Positions 21,087-29,939 of a stretch of 59,994 nucleotides of DNA are shown piece by piece. Below the pieces are notes generated by a model that was not told the DNA's origin, searched no databases, and saw only the letters and a list, made by a program, of their open reading frames with translations. A program made the translations under genes and the position numbers. Origin of the DNA: Candidatus Kuenenia stuttgartensis (GTDB taxonomy: Bacteria; Planctomycetota; Planctomycetia; Pirellulales; UBA1268). The stretch is from contig CAMBSN010000006.1 of the NCBI GenBank assembly GCA_945870505.1, positions 1-59,994 of the forward strand, read 5' to 3'. How positions within the stretch are numbered: the stretch's first letter is position 1; every line of letters begins with the position of its first letter.

Positions 21087-21893
21087 TCACTCTGCGCCAG
21101 CTTTGGCGCGGTCGATCAGGAAGTCGACGAGTTCCTGGCATCGAAAAAAACCTTCCCACATCGAGTGCCCCTGGCCTTCGGCGACGACAAGCGTGACAAG
21201 GTTGCCCCGGCCGGCCGCCTCGTAGCGGTGCTTGAGCCTTGCTGAGTTGGGCTCGAGCGGCACGACCTTGTCGTCGTCGCCGTGGATAATCCAGAACGGC
21301 ACGCCGGCCTTCGCGGCCACGTCGATCCGCTCGATCGGACAGAGTGCGTCAGCCTGGGCCGCGAGATCCTCCGGCGAGAGTCCGTAGGCCGGCGCCGCCT
21401 TGTCGATCCCGGGGTAGGTTCGCCAGTCGTACACGGGATAGATGCAGCCTACGCCCGCGGTGAGTTCTGGATGGGCGATTGCCCACGAACTGGCCCACAG
21501 GCCGCCGCGGCTGCGGCCCAGAAACGCCGGCTTGGTCGCGTAGCCGCGGCGGACCATCTCGGCGTGGAGCGCCTCCATCGCCTTCATGCCCACGGGGCTG
21601 CCGTACGACTCGCCGGTGTCGATGCCCGCGACCGCGACCCCTGCCGCCGTGAACCGCTCGTGCATCCACTTCTCCGCGTCGTCGGGATACGCGGGCAGCG
21701 TCGGGCCATAGAGGATCCAGGGCTTCGGCCCGTTCGGCACGGCATCAGCGGCCGGCGTGAACACGAAGGCAGCCTTCCCTTCGACCGCAAACACCTCGCC
21801 TGGCACGACGAGTGTCTTCGTCGACTCCGCGGCGACGAGTGTCGCGGTCCAGAAGGAGGCGAGCAGCAGGGCCGGAATCAGTGGAAGACACAT
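21087..21893 (-). CDS. secreted alpha/beta hydrolase, prolyl-oligopeptidase-like
   Basis: 268 residues with a signal peptide (LIPALLLASFWTATLVAAES). The catalytic triad can be placed: Ser in GRSRGG, Asp in HGDDDKVVP, and His in GQGHSMWEG near the C-terminus. The GxSxGG elbow and the D/H spacing are those of the prolyl oligopeptidase/dienelactone hydrolase-like superfamily. It probably acts as an esterase or deacetylase outside the cytoplasm; planctomycetes have many such enzymes for polysaccharide deacylation, but no glycan genes adjoin it here. Confidence 0.78.
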   Translation of the reverse strand: MCLPLIPALLLASFWTATLVAAESTKTLVVPGEVFAVEGKAAFVFTPAADAVPNGPKPWILYGPTLPAYPDDAEKWMHERFTAAGVAVAGIDTGESYGSPVGMKAMEALHAEMVRRGYATKPAFLGRSRGGLWASSWAIAHPELTAGVGCIYPVYDWRTYPGIDKAAPAYGLSPEDLAAQADALCPIERIDVAAKAGVPFWIIHGDDDKVVPLEPNSARLKHRYEAAGRGNLVTLVVAEGQGHSMWEGFFRCQELVDFLIDRAKAGAE

Positions 21894-21947
21894 CGAAAGG
21901 CTCCTGGGCAGGTGGGCGGCGGGACGGGACGGCCGCCCGTGACGTCG

Positions 21948-23042
21948 TCATTCGGCAGGTTCATGAGACAGCGCGGCGAATCGCTCGAGCAGCGTCGCGG
22001 CCGCACGGCTGTCGATGGCGTGCTCGGCGAGGCCGCGGGCTGCGGGCTTGTCGGGGGCCCGGCCAGCGGCCCAGAGGACGGCCGCCGCGTTGAGCACCAC
22101 GACATCGCGGCGCGGCCCCCGGCCACCGCCGAGGACGTCGCGGATCGCCGCTGCGCTCTCCTCTGGGCCCGACACCTCCAGATCGGCCAGCGCCCGCGGC
22201 GTCGCCGTGGCCATTCCGAAGTCTTCCGGCGTCCATCGCGCGTGGGTTGTGGTGGCCGACGTCACGTCGATCACGTCGGTGGGCCCGAAGAGGCTCACCT
22301 CGTCGAATGCCCTTCCTGCTGCGTCATCGTCGTCCACATGGCCGGAGACGACGATCGCCCGCGCGGCGCCGAGGAGCCGGGCCGCCTCCGCCATCGGCTC
22401 GCGGGCCGCGGGCCGACCCACGCCGATCACCTGCACCGATGCACCCGCGGGATTGCAGAGGGGGCCTACGAGGTTGAAGACGGTGGGCCGTCCGAGCGAG
22501 CGGCGGAGCGGGCCAACGCGGGCCATCGCTGGATGATGCACAGGCGCCATGCAGAAGCAAAGCCCGACGTCGGTGAGGCAGCGGCCGCTCACCTCGGGCG
22601 GCGCATCGACCTTCACACCGAGCCGCTCGAGCACGTCGGCGGAACCGGTGCGGCTGGAGACGGCGCGGTTGCCGTGCTTGGCGACGGGCTGGCCAGCGGC
22701 AGCGACCACGATGCCGGCCGCGGTCGAGATGTTGAACGAGCCCGACCCGTCGCCGCCAGTGCCGCAGGTGTCGGCCACAAGGCCGCCGCGCCGCGGCACG
22801 GAAAGCATTCGCTCCCGGAGGGCCGAGGCGACGCCGGCGATCTCACCGGCCGATTCGCCGAGGTCGGCCAGTGCCAGCAGCCAGCCGCCAAAGGCGTCGA
22901 GATCGACCGTATCCGCGAGCACCGCATCAACCAATTCGCGAACGTCGCCCGGCGGTCGGCGGCTGCTCCGGCGGAGTTCCTCGGTCCAGCCCGCGACGTC
23001 GATGCGGCGCGAGCCGGACGGTGTGGCTGCTGGATCGCTCAT
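21948..23042 (-). CDS. trpD: anthranilate phosphoribosyltransferase
   Basis: Second step of tryptophan synthesis, joining anthranilate and PRPP. 364 residues; the start at 23042 is chosen because it gives normal length and the upstream extension reads into the neighbouring promoter region. Signature CGTGGDGSGSFNIST near residues 93-107 binds PRPP; KHGNRAVSSRTGSADVLE follows, then NLVGPLCNPA and a DE-type Mg site region. It stands alone, without other trp genes, as is common in planctomycetes. It diverges from the nucleoside hydrolase gene. Confidence 0.93.
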   Translation of the reverse strand: MSDPAATPSGSRRIDVAGWTEELRRSSRRPPGDVRELVDAVLADTVDLDAFGGWLLALADLGESAGEIAGVASALRERMLSVPRRGGLVADTCGTGGDGSGSFNISTAAGIVVAAAGQPVAKHGNRAVSSRTGSADVLERLGVKVDAPPEVSGRCLTDVGLCFCMAPVHHPAMARVGPLRRSLGRPTVFNLVGPLCNPAGASVQVIGVGRPAAREPMAEAARLLGAARAIVVSGHVDDDDAAGRAFDEVSLFGPTDVIDVTSATTTHARWTPEDFGMATATPRALADLEVSGPEESAAAIRDVLGGGRGPRRDVVVLNAAAVLWAAGRAPDKPAARGLAEHAIDSRAAATLLERFAALSHEPAE

Positions 23043-23193
23043 GGGAAACCGAGGCCGGCCGACCTCGTGGAACGCAGTTTGGGTACGATTGTCGCCAGAC
23101 CGCCCCACGGCGGCCGATGAACACGCCACAGCCTACCCGACGCCCCGACTCCCCGACGCACCAACTCCCCCACGCCCAAGGAGCACCGCTGCA

Positions 23194-24144
23194 GTGCCGC
23201 CGACCACGCCCCGCAAGGTCATCATTGACTGCGATCCCGGGATCGACGACGCCGCGGCGCTCGCGATGGCACTGTTCGACCCCCGGCTGGAGGTGGTGGC
23301 TGTCACGGCGGTGGGCGGGAGCGTGGGGCCCGAGCAGGCGACGTCCAACGTCCAGTCGGTGGTGTCATTTCTCGATCCGCCGCGGCTGCCCCGCCTCGGC
23401 GTCGCCCCCAGTGACACGGCGACCTTCGAGACGCCCCACGGCTTGCACGGGGCCGACGGGCTCGGTGGGGCCGAACTCCCCCGGGTGCAACTCCACGGTG
23501 GGCATCAGTCGGAGAAGGTGATCTGGGAGTGCATCAAGGCCCATCCTCGCGAGATCACGATTCTCGCTCTCGGTCCGCTCAGCAACGTGGCGCGGGTGTT
23601 CAAGCGGGATCCGTCGATCGTCGAACTCGTGGCTGGCCTCGTGATTTCCGGGGGTACGGCGCACGCCTCGGGCAATGCGTCGGCCGTGTCTGATTTCAAC
23701 TTCCTCGCCGACCCGCAGGCGGCGCGGCTCGTGATCCGCGAGCCGGTGAAGAAGACGCTCGTGCCGCTGGAGACGACGTCGCAGGTGCTGCTTGGCTTCG
23801 AGTTCCTCGACCAGCTACCCCGCGAGGTCTTCCGGGCGGGCCAACTGCTGCGGCGGATGCTCCCGCACGCCTTCCGCGCCCATCGCCAACTCCTCGGCAG
23901 CGAGGGGATCTGGCTGCACGACGTCGTCAGCCTCGTGGCCCTCACCAACCCCGAGCTCTTCGAGCGGACGACCGTGGCCGCCGACGTGGAGACCGCGGGC
24001 GATCTCACCGCCGGCATGCTCGTGGTCGATCGTCGTCAGACCAGTCCGTCGCGGCCGAACTGCGACCTACTCGTCGGCTGCGACGCGGCGGCCATTACCG
24101 ACTGCATCCTCCGCAGCTTCGCCTCCGCCGCCGCCGCCACGTAG
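23194..24144 (+). CDS. inosine/uridine-preferring nucleoside hydrolase family protein
   Basis: 316 residues from GTG 23194, chosen because AAGGAG lies 10 bases upstream and the calcium-site motif DCDPGIDDA then falls at residues 12-20, as in the family. The central ALGPLSNVA and the C-terminal HDVVSLVAL with its metal Asp are present. The enzymes cleave the N-glycosidic bond of nucleosides for base salvage. The stop codon TAG is part of the GTAG that begins the palindrome at 24145, so the repeat defines the last codon. Confidence 0.88.
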   Translation: MPPTTPRKVIIDCDPGIDDAAALAMALFDPRLEVVAVTAVGGSVGPEQATSNVQSVVSFLDPPRLPRLGVAPSDTATFETPHGLHGADGLGGAELPRVQLHGGHQSEKVIWECIKAHPREITILALGPLSNVARVFKRDPSIVELVAGLVISGGTAHASGNASAVSDFNFLADPQAARLVIREPVKKTLVPLETTSQVLLGFEFLDQLPREVFRAGQLLRRMLPHAFRAHRQLLGSEGIWLHDVVSLVALTNPELFERTTVAADVETAGDLTAGMLVVDRRQTSPSRPNCDLLVGCDAAAITDCILRSFASAAAAT

Positions 24145-24211
24145 GTGCAGGTTGTCAACCTGCACATGCCGCGCACGGGGGGCTGCTTCACCGCAGGTTA
24201 CCAACCTGCGG
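24145..24211. repeat. pair of short intergenic palindromes
   Basis: GTGCAGGTT/AACCTGCAC at 24145-24165 and CCGCAGGTT/AACCTGCGG at 24191-24211, spaced 46 bases start to start exactly as at 4807-4873. They fill the convergent junction between the nucleoside hydrolase and HtrA genes. Confidence 0.85.
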
Positions 24212-24232
24212 CTACGGTGACGGGCGCGGCCT

Positions 24233-25405
24233 TCACTCGAAGTCTTTTCGGCTCGCCACCTTCATTCGGATCGGCAGCCGTTCGCGGTTGCGGAAGATGG
24301 TTAGTTCTACAACGCTGTCGAGCGGCGTCATGCCCACCATGCTCATGAGGTGGTCGTCATCCTCGACCGGACGCCCCTCGTATTCCAGGATCACGTCGTC
24401 GGGGTGGATGCCCGCCACGTCTGCCGGCGCGCCCCGGGTGATCGTCTCCACGCGGGTGCCAACCGGACGCACCATGCCGAGGCGGTCGGCCTCGTGCTGC
24501 TCGAATTTCTTGTCGAGAGCCACGCCGAGATAGGCCCGTGGAACGGTGCCGTGCTCGATGAGTTGCTGGGCCACGAACATCACCATGGGGATGGGAATGG
24601 CGAACCCGATCCCCTCACTGCCGCCAGAGTTGCTGGCGATGCAGGTGTTGAGCCCCACCACCTCGCCGCGAAGGTTGACCAGCGGCCCGCCGCTGTTGCC
24701 GGGGTTGATCGCCGCGTCGGTCTGGATGAAGTCCTGAAACTTCACGTTGCCCTCGCCGAGTTCGAGGTCGCGGCGGCCCTTGGCCGACACGATGCCGAGC
24801 GTGACGGAATGCGAGAGGCCGAAAGGGCTGCCGATGGCGAGCACGGTGTCGCCGATCCGAATGGTGTCACCCTCCGCCAGCCGCGCCGGCTGGAGATCGT
24901 CTGCCTCGATGTCGAGTACGGCGATGTCGGTGCCCGGATCCGACCAGAGCCGAGTGGGGGTTAGTTCGCGGCCGTCATCGAGCCGGATCGTGATGTCTTC
25001 GAGCGTGGACCGATTGACGACGTGTCGGTTGGTGATGACCACCGTCAACCCGGCCATCTGGGCAATCACGCCGGAGCCGGCCTCGTTCTCGGTCGTCTTG
25101 CCGCTGCGCGGCCGCGCGAGGGGCTTGGTGGCGTCGATGTGCACAACGGCCGGCCGAAGCAGTTCGGTAAGCCGTCGCAGCTGCCGTCCCTGCGTCTCGA
25201 GCACCTCGGCGTCGCGGGCGGCCTGCTCGTAGAGCCGCTCCCGCTCGGCGGCCGGCATCCGGGGTGAACGCATTGGGTCGACCCGGCCGTCGCCGCGGAC
25301 GACGGCCGGCCCGACCGGGGTCAGCGGGGGCTCGTCGCCCACCGCGACGGGGGGCAGCAGCAGCGCGGCGGCAGGCAGGAGAACGAGTGAACAGCGTAGG
25401 ATCAT
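24233..25405 (-). CDS. HtrA/Deg-family serine protease with one PDZ domain
   Basis: 390 residues with a signal peptide (LVLLPAAALLLPPVAVGDE). The trypsin-like domain has His128 (TNRHVV), Asp160 (GTDIAVL) and Ser238 (NPGNSGGP); one PDZ domain follows from about residue 290 and contains AGIHPDDVILEYEGRPV. A single PDZ makes it DegS-like in layout. A predicted coiled segment of about 40 residues lies between signal and protease. Likely a periplasmic quality-control or signalling protease. Confidence 0.9.
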   Translation of the reverse strand: MILRCSLVLLPAAALLLPPVAVGDEPPLTPVGPAVVRGDGRVDPMRSPRMPAAERERLYEQAARDAEVLETQGRQLRRLTELLRPAVVHIDATKPLARPRSGKTTENEAGSGVIAQMAGLTVVITNRHVVNRSTLEDITIRLDDGRELTPTRLWSDPGTDIAVLDIEADDLQPARLAEGDTIRIGDTVLAIGSPFGLSHSVTLGIVSAKGRRDLELGEGNVKFQDFIQTDAAINPGNSGGPLVNLRGEVVGLNTCIASNSGGSEGIGFAIPIPMVMFVAQQLIEHGTVPRAYLGVALDKKFEQHEADRLGMVRPVGTRVETITRGAPADVAGIHPDDVILEYEGRPVEDDDHLMSMVGMTPLDSVVELTIFRNRERLPIRMKVASRKDFE

Positions 25406-25463
25406 GAAACCACCGCATAAGGCAGGAGGCCCGTGGGCTTCCGCAGCATATCCCGGTTTGGTT

Positions 25464-25901
25464 TCAGTTTTCCAGTTCGCTGCTCATCGTCTCCTCGCCG
25501 GCCTCCTCCTCACCGAAGCCGCGGTGGAAGGACGCCGACTCGCCCGACCGCTCGAGCTCCCGCTGGCAGTCGATGCACATCGTCGCATATGGTAGCGCAT
25601 GGAGGCGTGCCATCGGGATCCGGCCGCCGCACACCTCGCACTGGCCATACTTGCCGATCTTCAATCGTTCGAGCGCGTTCTCGATATTGGCGAGTTCGCG
25701 GCTCTCGACCTCGGCAAGCTGCGAACTGATCTCGTCCTGCGCCGAATCGTAGGCCGCGTCGATCACGTCGCCCGGCGATTCGCTGCGGAGTTCCTTGAGC
25801 AGCGTGAGGTCACCGGCCAGCGCACTCCGCAACGCATCCCGCCGCTTGACGAGGATTGCCCGCAGATTGAGAAGCGAATCTTTGCGTGCCATGGTTGCCA
25901 T
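25464..25901 (-). CDS. DksA/TraR-type zinc-finger protein
   Basis: 145 residues. A helical coiled-coil-like N-terminal half is followed by the four-cysteine zinc finger C88-x2-C91 and C109-x2-C112, with the family's ERLKIGKYGQCEVCG lead-in. DksA-like proteins bind the RNA polymerase secondary channel and alter promoter choice with ppGpp. The N-terminus lacks the full E. coli DksA sequence and the tip aspartates are not certain, so the role as a true DksA is inference. The upstream gap of about 160 bases to the SOUL gene shows no gene. Confidence 0.82.
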   Translation of the reverse strand: MATMARKDSLLNLRAILVKRRDALRSALAGDLTLLKELRSESPGDVIDAAYDSAQDEISSQLAEVESRELANIENALERLKIGKYGQCEVCGGRIPMARLHALPYATMCIDCQRELERSGESASFHRGFGEEEAGEETMSSELEN

Positions 25902-26064
25902 TCCTTGCCCCGGAGGGGCGTTGCCGAACCGGCCGGATTCCCCCGGCCGCAGCCAATACTACGGGGCTTGGGGAAGGATAGTTCACGCTGGGGAAATCGG
26001 CACGACTGGGAGGGTAAATACAGCGAAACGCGGTTTTGACGCTCGGCGGAAGCGGGGGAAAGTT

Positions 26065-26694
26065 TTACGGCTGCTTCACTGGGGTCGCCGGTGTGATCGG
26101 AAGCTGGACCTCGGCATATTGAAAGACTCCCGGCACGAAGGGGCTGTTGTAGGCCAGCGTCCGCGGCGGGCCGGCGGCGGCCCACTCGGGGTGCGCGCCG
26201 AGCCAGGTCTCGAGTTTTGCCGTGAATTCGGCGAGCCGCTCCTCGCGGTAGGAACCGCGGACGCCGAGCGAGATGACGGTGGTCTCGGGAACGTCCTCCA
26301 CGACCACGTTCGGGTCGTCCGGATCGGGGCCAGGTGTGCCGGTGGCGGCGGACCCGTAGAGGAAGGCCATCGACTCGGTCCGTGGGGCTGCCCGACCGCC
26401 ATCGGCCACGGCCATTTCCATCTCCACGGGTGCCGTCATCGCGATCTCATTCCGCTTGATGTGGCGGAAGAGCTTCATGAACGAGCCGTCGTTGCCGGGG
26501 CCGCCGGAGCGGACGCGGGCCAGGCGGTGGGCGGGATAGGTCTTGGTGATCACCTCGCCGACGGGGCCGGGGCCCGGAAAGCCCTCGGGGAGTTTGGCCT
26601 CAGAGATCATCATCGGCGTGCGCACGGCGTCCTCCGCGAAGGCGGTCAAAGAGAGGGCGAGGGTGACAGCGGCGAGCGGCAACACGAATCGCAT
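26065..26694 (-). CDS. SOUL-family haem-binding protein, exported
   Basis: 209 residues with a signal peptide (LPLAAVTLALSLTAFAED). The SOUL/HBP fold is indicated by YPAHRLARV, FMKLFRHIKRNEIAMTAPV (the conserved hydrophobic helix and MTAPV), and the C-terminal WLGAHPEW and YNSPFVPG. The family binds tetrapyrroles, though bacterial roles are poorly known. ATG 26694 has a strong GGAGGAG 8 bases upstream and fits the signal peptide; a longer frame to 26766 runs into the palindrome. Confidence 0.85.
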   Translation of the reverse strand: MRFVLPLAAVTLALSLTAFAEDAVRTPMMISEAKLPEGFPGPGPVGEVITKTYPAHRLARVRSGGPGNDGSFMKLFRHIKRNEIAMTAPVEMEMAVADGGRAAPRTESMAFLYGSAATGTPGPDPDDPNVVVEDVPETTVISLGVRGSYREERLAEFTAKLETWLGAHPEWAAAGPPRTLAYNSPFVPGVFQYAEVQLPITPATPVKQP

Positions 26695-26765
26695 GGAAAG
26701 GCTCCTCCGAGGGGAATCATAGAACGGGCCGCCGGGGGTTGCCCAGAAAGCCCGACGCCGGTGCA

Positions 26766-26786
26766 CCGCAGGTTACCAACCTGCGG
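26766..26786. repeat. short palindrome, CCGCAGG family
   Basis: CCGCAGGTT/AACCTGCGG around ACC, followed by CTAC. The CTA is the reverse complement of the decarboxylase stop codon, so that minus-strand gene terminates inside the repeat. Confidence 0.85.
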
Positions 26787-28232
26787 CTACGTGGAGAGAT
26801 GCGTTACCTGCCGCCAGGTGGCCAGGACGTCGCCGCGGGTCGTCATCGCCCCGCCGATCGCGAGGCGGATGGCGAGACGGCCTCCGATGCGGGCATGCGT
26901 CAGGAACACCTGCCCTGTGGCGTTGACGCGGTCGAGCAGGGACCGCGTGGCGTCGTCGCCGGCCCGGAGCGCGAAGCAGACGAGCGAGAGGTTCGGCGGG
27001 AGGAGGAGGTCGAACCGGGGATCGGCCGCAACCAGGTTTGCAAACTCGCCCGCCCAGGCGACGTGGCGACGGATGTGGTCGCGGAGGGCCTCGGCGCCGA
27101 GCATCCGCAGCGTCATCCAGAGTTTGAGGCCGCGGAACCGGCGGCCGAGCGGTACCTGCCAGTCGCAGTAGTCAATCACGCTGCCGGTGTCGCTCGCCCG
27201 GTTTCGGAGGTAGTCGGGCTTCATGGAAAGGGCGGCGATGAGGGCCGCCCGGTCGGCCACCCAGAGCGCGTGGCAGTCAAAGTTTACGAGCAGCCACTTG
27301 TGCGGGTTGAAGCCCCAGCTGTCGGCTGATTCGGCACCGGCCACGAGCGGCCCGCGAAACTCGGGGCAGATCGCCGCCGCACCCGCCCACGCGGCATCGA
27401 CGTGCAACCACGCGGCATGCCTCGCGGCGACCGCCGCGATGTCGTCCACCGGGTCGATGGCGCCTGAGGCCGTCGTACCCACCGTCGCGGCCACGAAGAA
27501 CGGGCGCCGGCCCGCGGCGGCGTCGGCAGCCATCGCGGAGGTGAGCGCGGCGACGTCCATCCGCCCGGTGGCATCGACGGGAATCCTTCGCAGCCAGTCA
27601 CGGCCGATACCGACGATCCCGGCCGCCTTCTCCACGCTCGAATGGGCATCGACACTCGCGTAGGCCACGAGCGGGCGGTCGTGCTGCGCGAGGCCCGCGC
27701 GATTGGTGGCGAGCGCCGTCGCCCGCTCGCGGGCCGCGACCAGAGCCACGAGCACGCCGCTCGACGCGGAATCCTGGAGCACGCCGCCGCCCGTGCCGCT
27801 GCTCGCGAACCGCTCGGGCAGGCCGAGCAGGTCACGGAGCCAGTCGAGGACGTGCGTCTCCAGTTCCGTGCAGGCGGGCGACGTAGCCCAGAGCATGCCC
27901 TGCACGCCGAGCCCGGCGGAGAGCAGCTCGCCGAGGATCGACGGCCCGCTGGAGCTGGCGGGGAAGTAGCCGAAGAAGGCGGGATGCTGCCAGTGCAGGA
28001 GCCCCGGCGCGATCACCCGGTCGAGGTCATGAAGCACATCGGCGAGCGACTCGGCCGCTTCGGGCGGCCGCGGTGGCAGGTGCGATCGCACGTCGCCCGG
28101 CGACACGGCAGGCGAGACCGGCCGCGATGCGAGCGACGCCCAGTAGTCGGCGATCCAGTCGACGACCGCGCGGCCTTCCTCGCGAAATCTCTCGGGATCG
28201 AAAACGGGCTGTTGTTCAGGCATGGGTGGCAT
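26787..28232 (-). CDS. PLP-dependent aromatic-L-amino-acid-type decarboxylase
   Basis: Group II decarboxylase of 481 residues. The PLP lysine is K312 in NPHKWLL; H197 (DAHSSVEKA) is the ring-stacking histidine and D279 in HVDAAWAG pairs with the pyridine nitrogen. HPAFFGYFPASSS and the GLLHWQHP lead-in are typical of aromatic amino acid/tyrosine decarboxylases. Likely substrate an aromatic amino acid (inference). Two ATGs (28232, 28223) are equally good starts. The stop TAG lies in the palindrome's GTAG; another palindrome lies 9 bases before the start. Confidence 0.88.
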   Translation of the reverse strand: MPPMPEQQPVFDPERFREEGRAVVDWIADYWASLASRPVSPAVSPGDVRSHLPPRPPEAAESLADVLHDLDRVIAPGLLHWQHPAFFGYFPASSSGPSILGELLSAGLGVQGMLWATSPACTELETHVLDWLRDLLGLPERFASSGTGGGVLQDSASSGVLVALVAARERATALATNRAGLAQHDRPLVAYASVDAHSSVEKAAGIVGIGRDWLRRIPVDATGRMDVAALTSAMAADAAAGRRPFFVAATVGTTASGAIDPVDDIAAVAARHAAWLHVDAAWAGAAAICPEFRGPLVAGAESADSWGFNPHKWLLVNFDCHALWVADRAALIAALSMKPDYLRNRASDTGSVIDYCDWQVPLGRRFRGLKLWMTLRMLGAEALRDHIRRHVAWAGEFANLVAADPRFDLLLPPNLSLVCFALRAGDDATRSLLDRVNATGQVFLTHARIGGRLAIRLAIGGAMTTRGDVLATWRQVTHLST

Positions 28233-28240
28233 TTAATGGT

Positions 28241-28323
28241 GTGCAGGTTGCCAACCTGTACCTACGGATGTGGTCATGCGACCTCAGGTTTTTAGACTGC
28301 GGTGCACGGGTTGCAAACCTGTG
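28241..28323. repeat. two degenerate palindromes between decarboxylase and YjbQ genes
   Basis: 28241-28261 (GTGCAGGTT/AACCTGTAC, one arm mutated) and 28305-28323 (CACGGGTTGCAAACCTGTG, imperfect). The CTAC after the second supplies the YjbQ stop codon on the minus strand. The degenerate arms suggest older copies than those elsewhere. Confidence 0.7.
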
Positions 28324-28746
28324 CTACAAGTCGCCGTGGGCGGTGATCACGAGCCGCCTTGGGCCGCCGCGGTCACGGTGCTCGCAGAGATAGATGCCCT
28401 GCCAGGTGCCCAGCCGCAGCTGGCCAGCGGCGATCGGGATCGTCAGCGAACTGCCGATCATCGAGCACTTCACATGCGCCGGCATGTCATCGGGACCTTC
28501 GCAGGTGTGTACGTAGGGGAGGTGCTCGGGGGCGATCGTATCAAACGCCATCTCCAGGTCGCGGGGCACGTCGGGGTCGGCGTTCTCGTTGATCGAGAGG
28601 CTGGCCGAGGCGTGCTGGATGAAGACGTGGAGCAGGCCGACGCGAAACGCCGGCATCTCGCGGAAGGCAGCCTCGACCTCGGGCGTGATCAGGTGGAAGC
28701 CGCGGCGTCGCGGGGCGAGCCGCAGATCGATCTGGAACCAGGGCAT
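28324..28746 (-). CDS. UPF0047/YjbQ-family protein
   Basis: 140 residues from ATG 28746, which overlaps the stop of the upstream propeller gene (TGATG). The family signature is visible: GLLHVFIQHASASLSINENADPDV split by the conserved HxSA-like core, then HVKCSMIGSS and LGTWQGIYLCEHRDR. YjbQ proteins are small trimeric proteins with a conserved His/Asp/Glu pocket; some have weak thiamine-phosphate-synthase activity, but the in vivo role is unsettled. It is the last gene of the ALDH/Fe-ADH operon. Confidence 0.88.
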   Translation of the reverse strand: MPWFQIDLRLAPRRRGFHLITPEVEAAFREMPAFRVGLLHVFIQHASASLSINENADPDVPRDLEMAFDTIAPEHLPYVHTCEGPDDMPAHVKCSMIGSSLTIPIAAGQLRLGTWQGIYLCEHRDRGGPRRLVITAHGDL

Positions 28747-29939
28747 CAGTCGCCGCTCCGGAAGCACCAGAGGATGCCGTCGTCGGACGCGAGCACCATG
28801 CGACCCGCGGCCACGGCAGCGCCGGCACCAAACCCGCCGCCGGCGTCAAACTCCCATGCTGGCTCGCCGCTGGCAGCATCGAGGGCCGCGATCCTGCCTG
28901 CCGCATCGGCGATCATCGCGACGGATCGGGCCGGTGCCCCATTCGGGCCTGTGGCCACGATCACCGCAGGAGAAGCCTCGACACGGCCCCGCATCGGCCG
29001 CCGCCAGGCCCGCGAGCCATCGGCCGCGGCAAACGCCTCGACCGCCTTGCCACGGAAGCCGACGATCGCGAGCCCGTCGGCGATCGCCGCGCTCGAGCGA
29101 TAGGACTGGCCTGCCGCGGCCGCCGCCGCCCGCCAGACTTCCTTGCTTGCCACCACGTCGATGGCGAAGAACACGCCCCCTTCCGTGCCGAAGAACACGC
29201 GGTCGCCAAGCACCGCCGGTGTTGTACCGGTCGGCCCGTCGATCGGCACCGCTGCCTGCTCAGCCCCAGTGAGGGCGTCGAGCACGTGCAACGTGCCGTC
29301 GCAGCCGGCGAGCAACACCCGGTCCCCCGCGGAGGTTCTGGCGACGGTCGGTGAGCAGCGGATCTGGTCGGCGATCGCATGCTTCCAGAGCAGCGTTCCA
29401 TCGGCGAGCGCCAGGCACGAGAGCGACGCGTCCTGCGAGCCGACGAGCACGCGGGGGCCGTCGGCCGCTTCGAGGATCGTTGGTCCGCCCGAAATCTCTC
29501 CATTCGTTTCGTGCGTCCAGCGGAGATCACCGGTGGCGGCGTCAAAGGCCCGTACGAGGCCGCCGTCGTCGCCGACCACCACGAGCCGGGCGTCCCCGGC
29601 CGCGCCGATTGCCGCCGCCGACGTGAACCCTGCGTCCTTGGCCGCGAACGACCAGCGGTCGGTGCCGTCGGCAAGCGACACGGCCCGAAACGTGCCGTCG
29701 AGATCGCCGAGGTAGACCACGCCGTCGGCGACGACGGGCACCGCGCCAAATGCCGTGCCGTCGAACTCACGATGCCACGCCTCGACGAGCGGCAGCGCAA
29801 ACGTGGCTGCCGACCGGCCGGTTCCCCCGAGGCAGCCCCGGGCCATTGGCCAGGCCTCGGCAGGGGCGACGTTGGGATCATTCCCGAGGGCGACGGTCGC
29901 GAAGACGATGGCGAGCAGGGCGGTGCCGACGGTGGTCAT
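28746..29939 (-). CDS. exported PQQ-type beta-propeller protein
   Basis: 397 residues with a signal peptide (VGTALLAIVFATVALGND). Repeated blades carry the pattern VYLGDLDGTFRAVSLADGTDRW, FDAATGDLRWTHE, LLAGCDGTLHVLDALTG and similar, six or seven times, as in PQQ_2/BamB-like eight-bladed propellers. No PQQ-ligand set of true quinoprotein dehydrogenases is evident, so it is probably a binding or scaffold protein. Coupled at both ends: ATGA overlap with the iron alcohol dehydrogenase and TGATG with YjbQ. Confidence 0.8.
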   Translation of the reverse strand: MTTVGTALLAIVFATVALGNDPNVAPAEAWPMARGCLGGTGRSAATFALPLVEAWHREFDGTAFGAVPVVADGVVYLGDLDGTFRAVSLADGTDRWSFAAKDAGFTSAAAIGAAGDARLVVVGDDGGLVRAFDAATGDLRWTHETNGEISGGPTILEAADGPRVLVGSQDASLSCLALADGTLLWKHAIADQIRCSPTVARTSAGDRVLLAGCDGTLHVLDALTGAEQAAVPIDGPTGTTPAVLGDRVFFGTEGGVFFAIDVVASKEVWRAAAAAAGQSYRSSAAIADGLAIVGFRGKAVEAFAAADGSRAWRRPMRGRVEASPAVIVATGPNGAPARSVAMIADAAGRIAALDAASGEPAWEFDAGGGFGAGAAVAAGRMVLASDDGILWCFRSGD

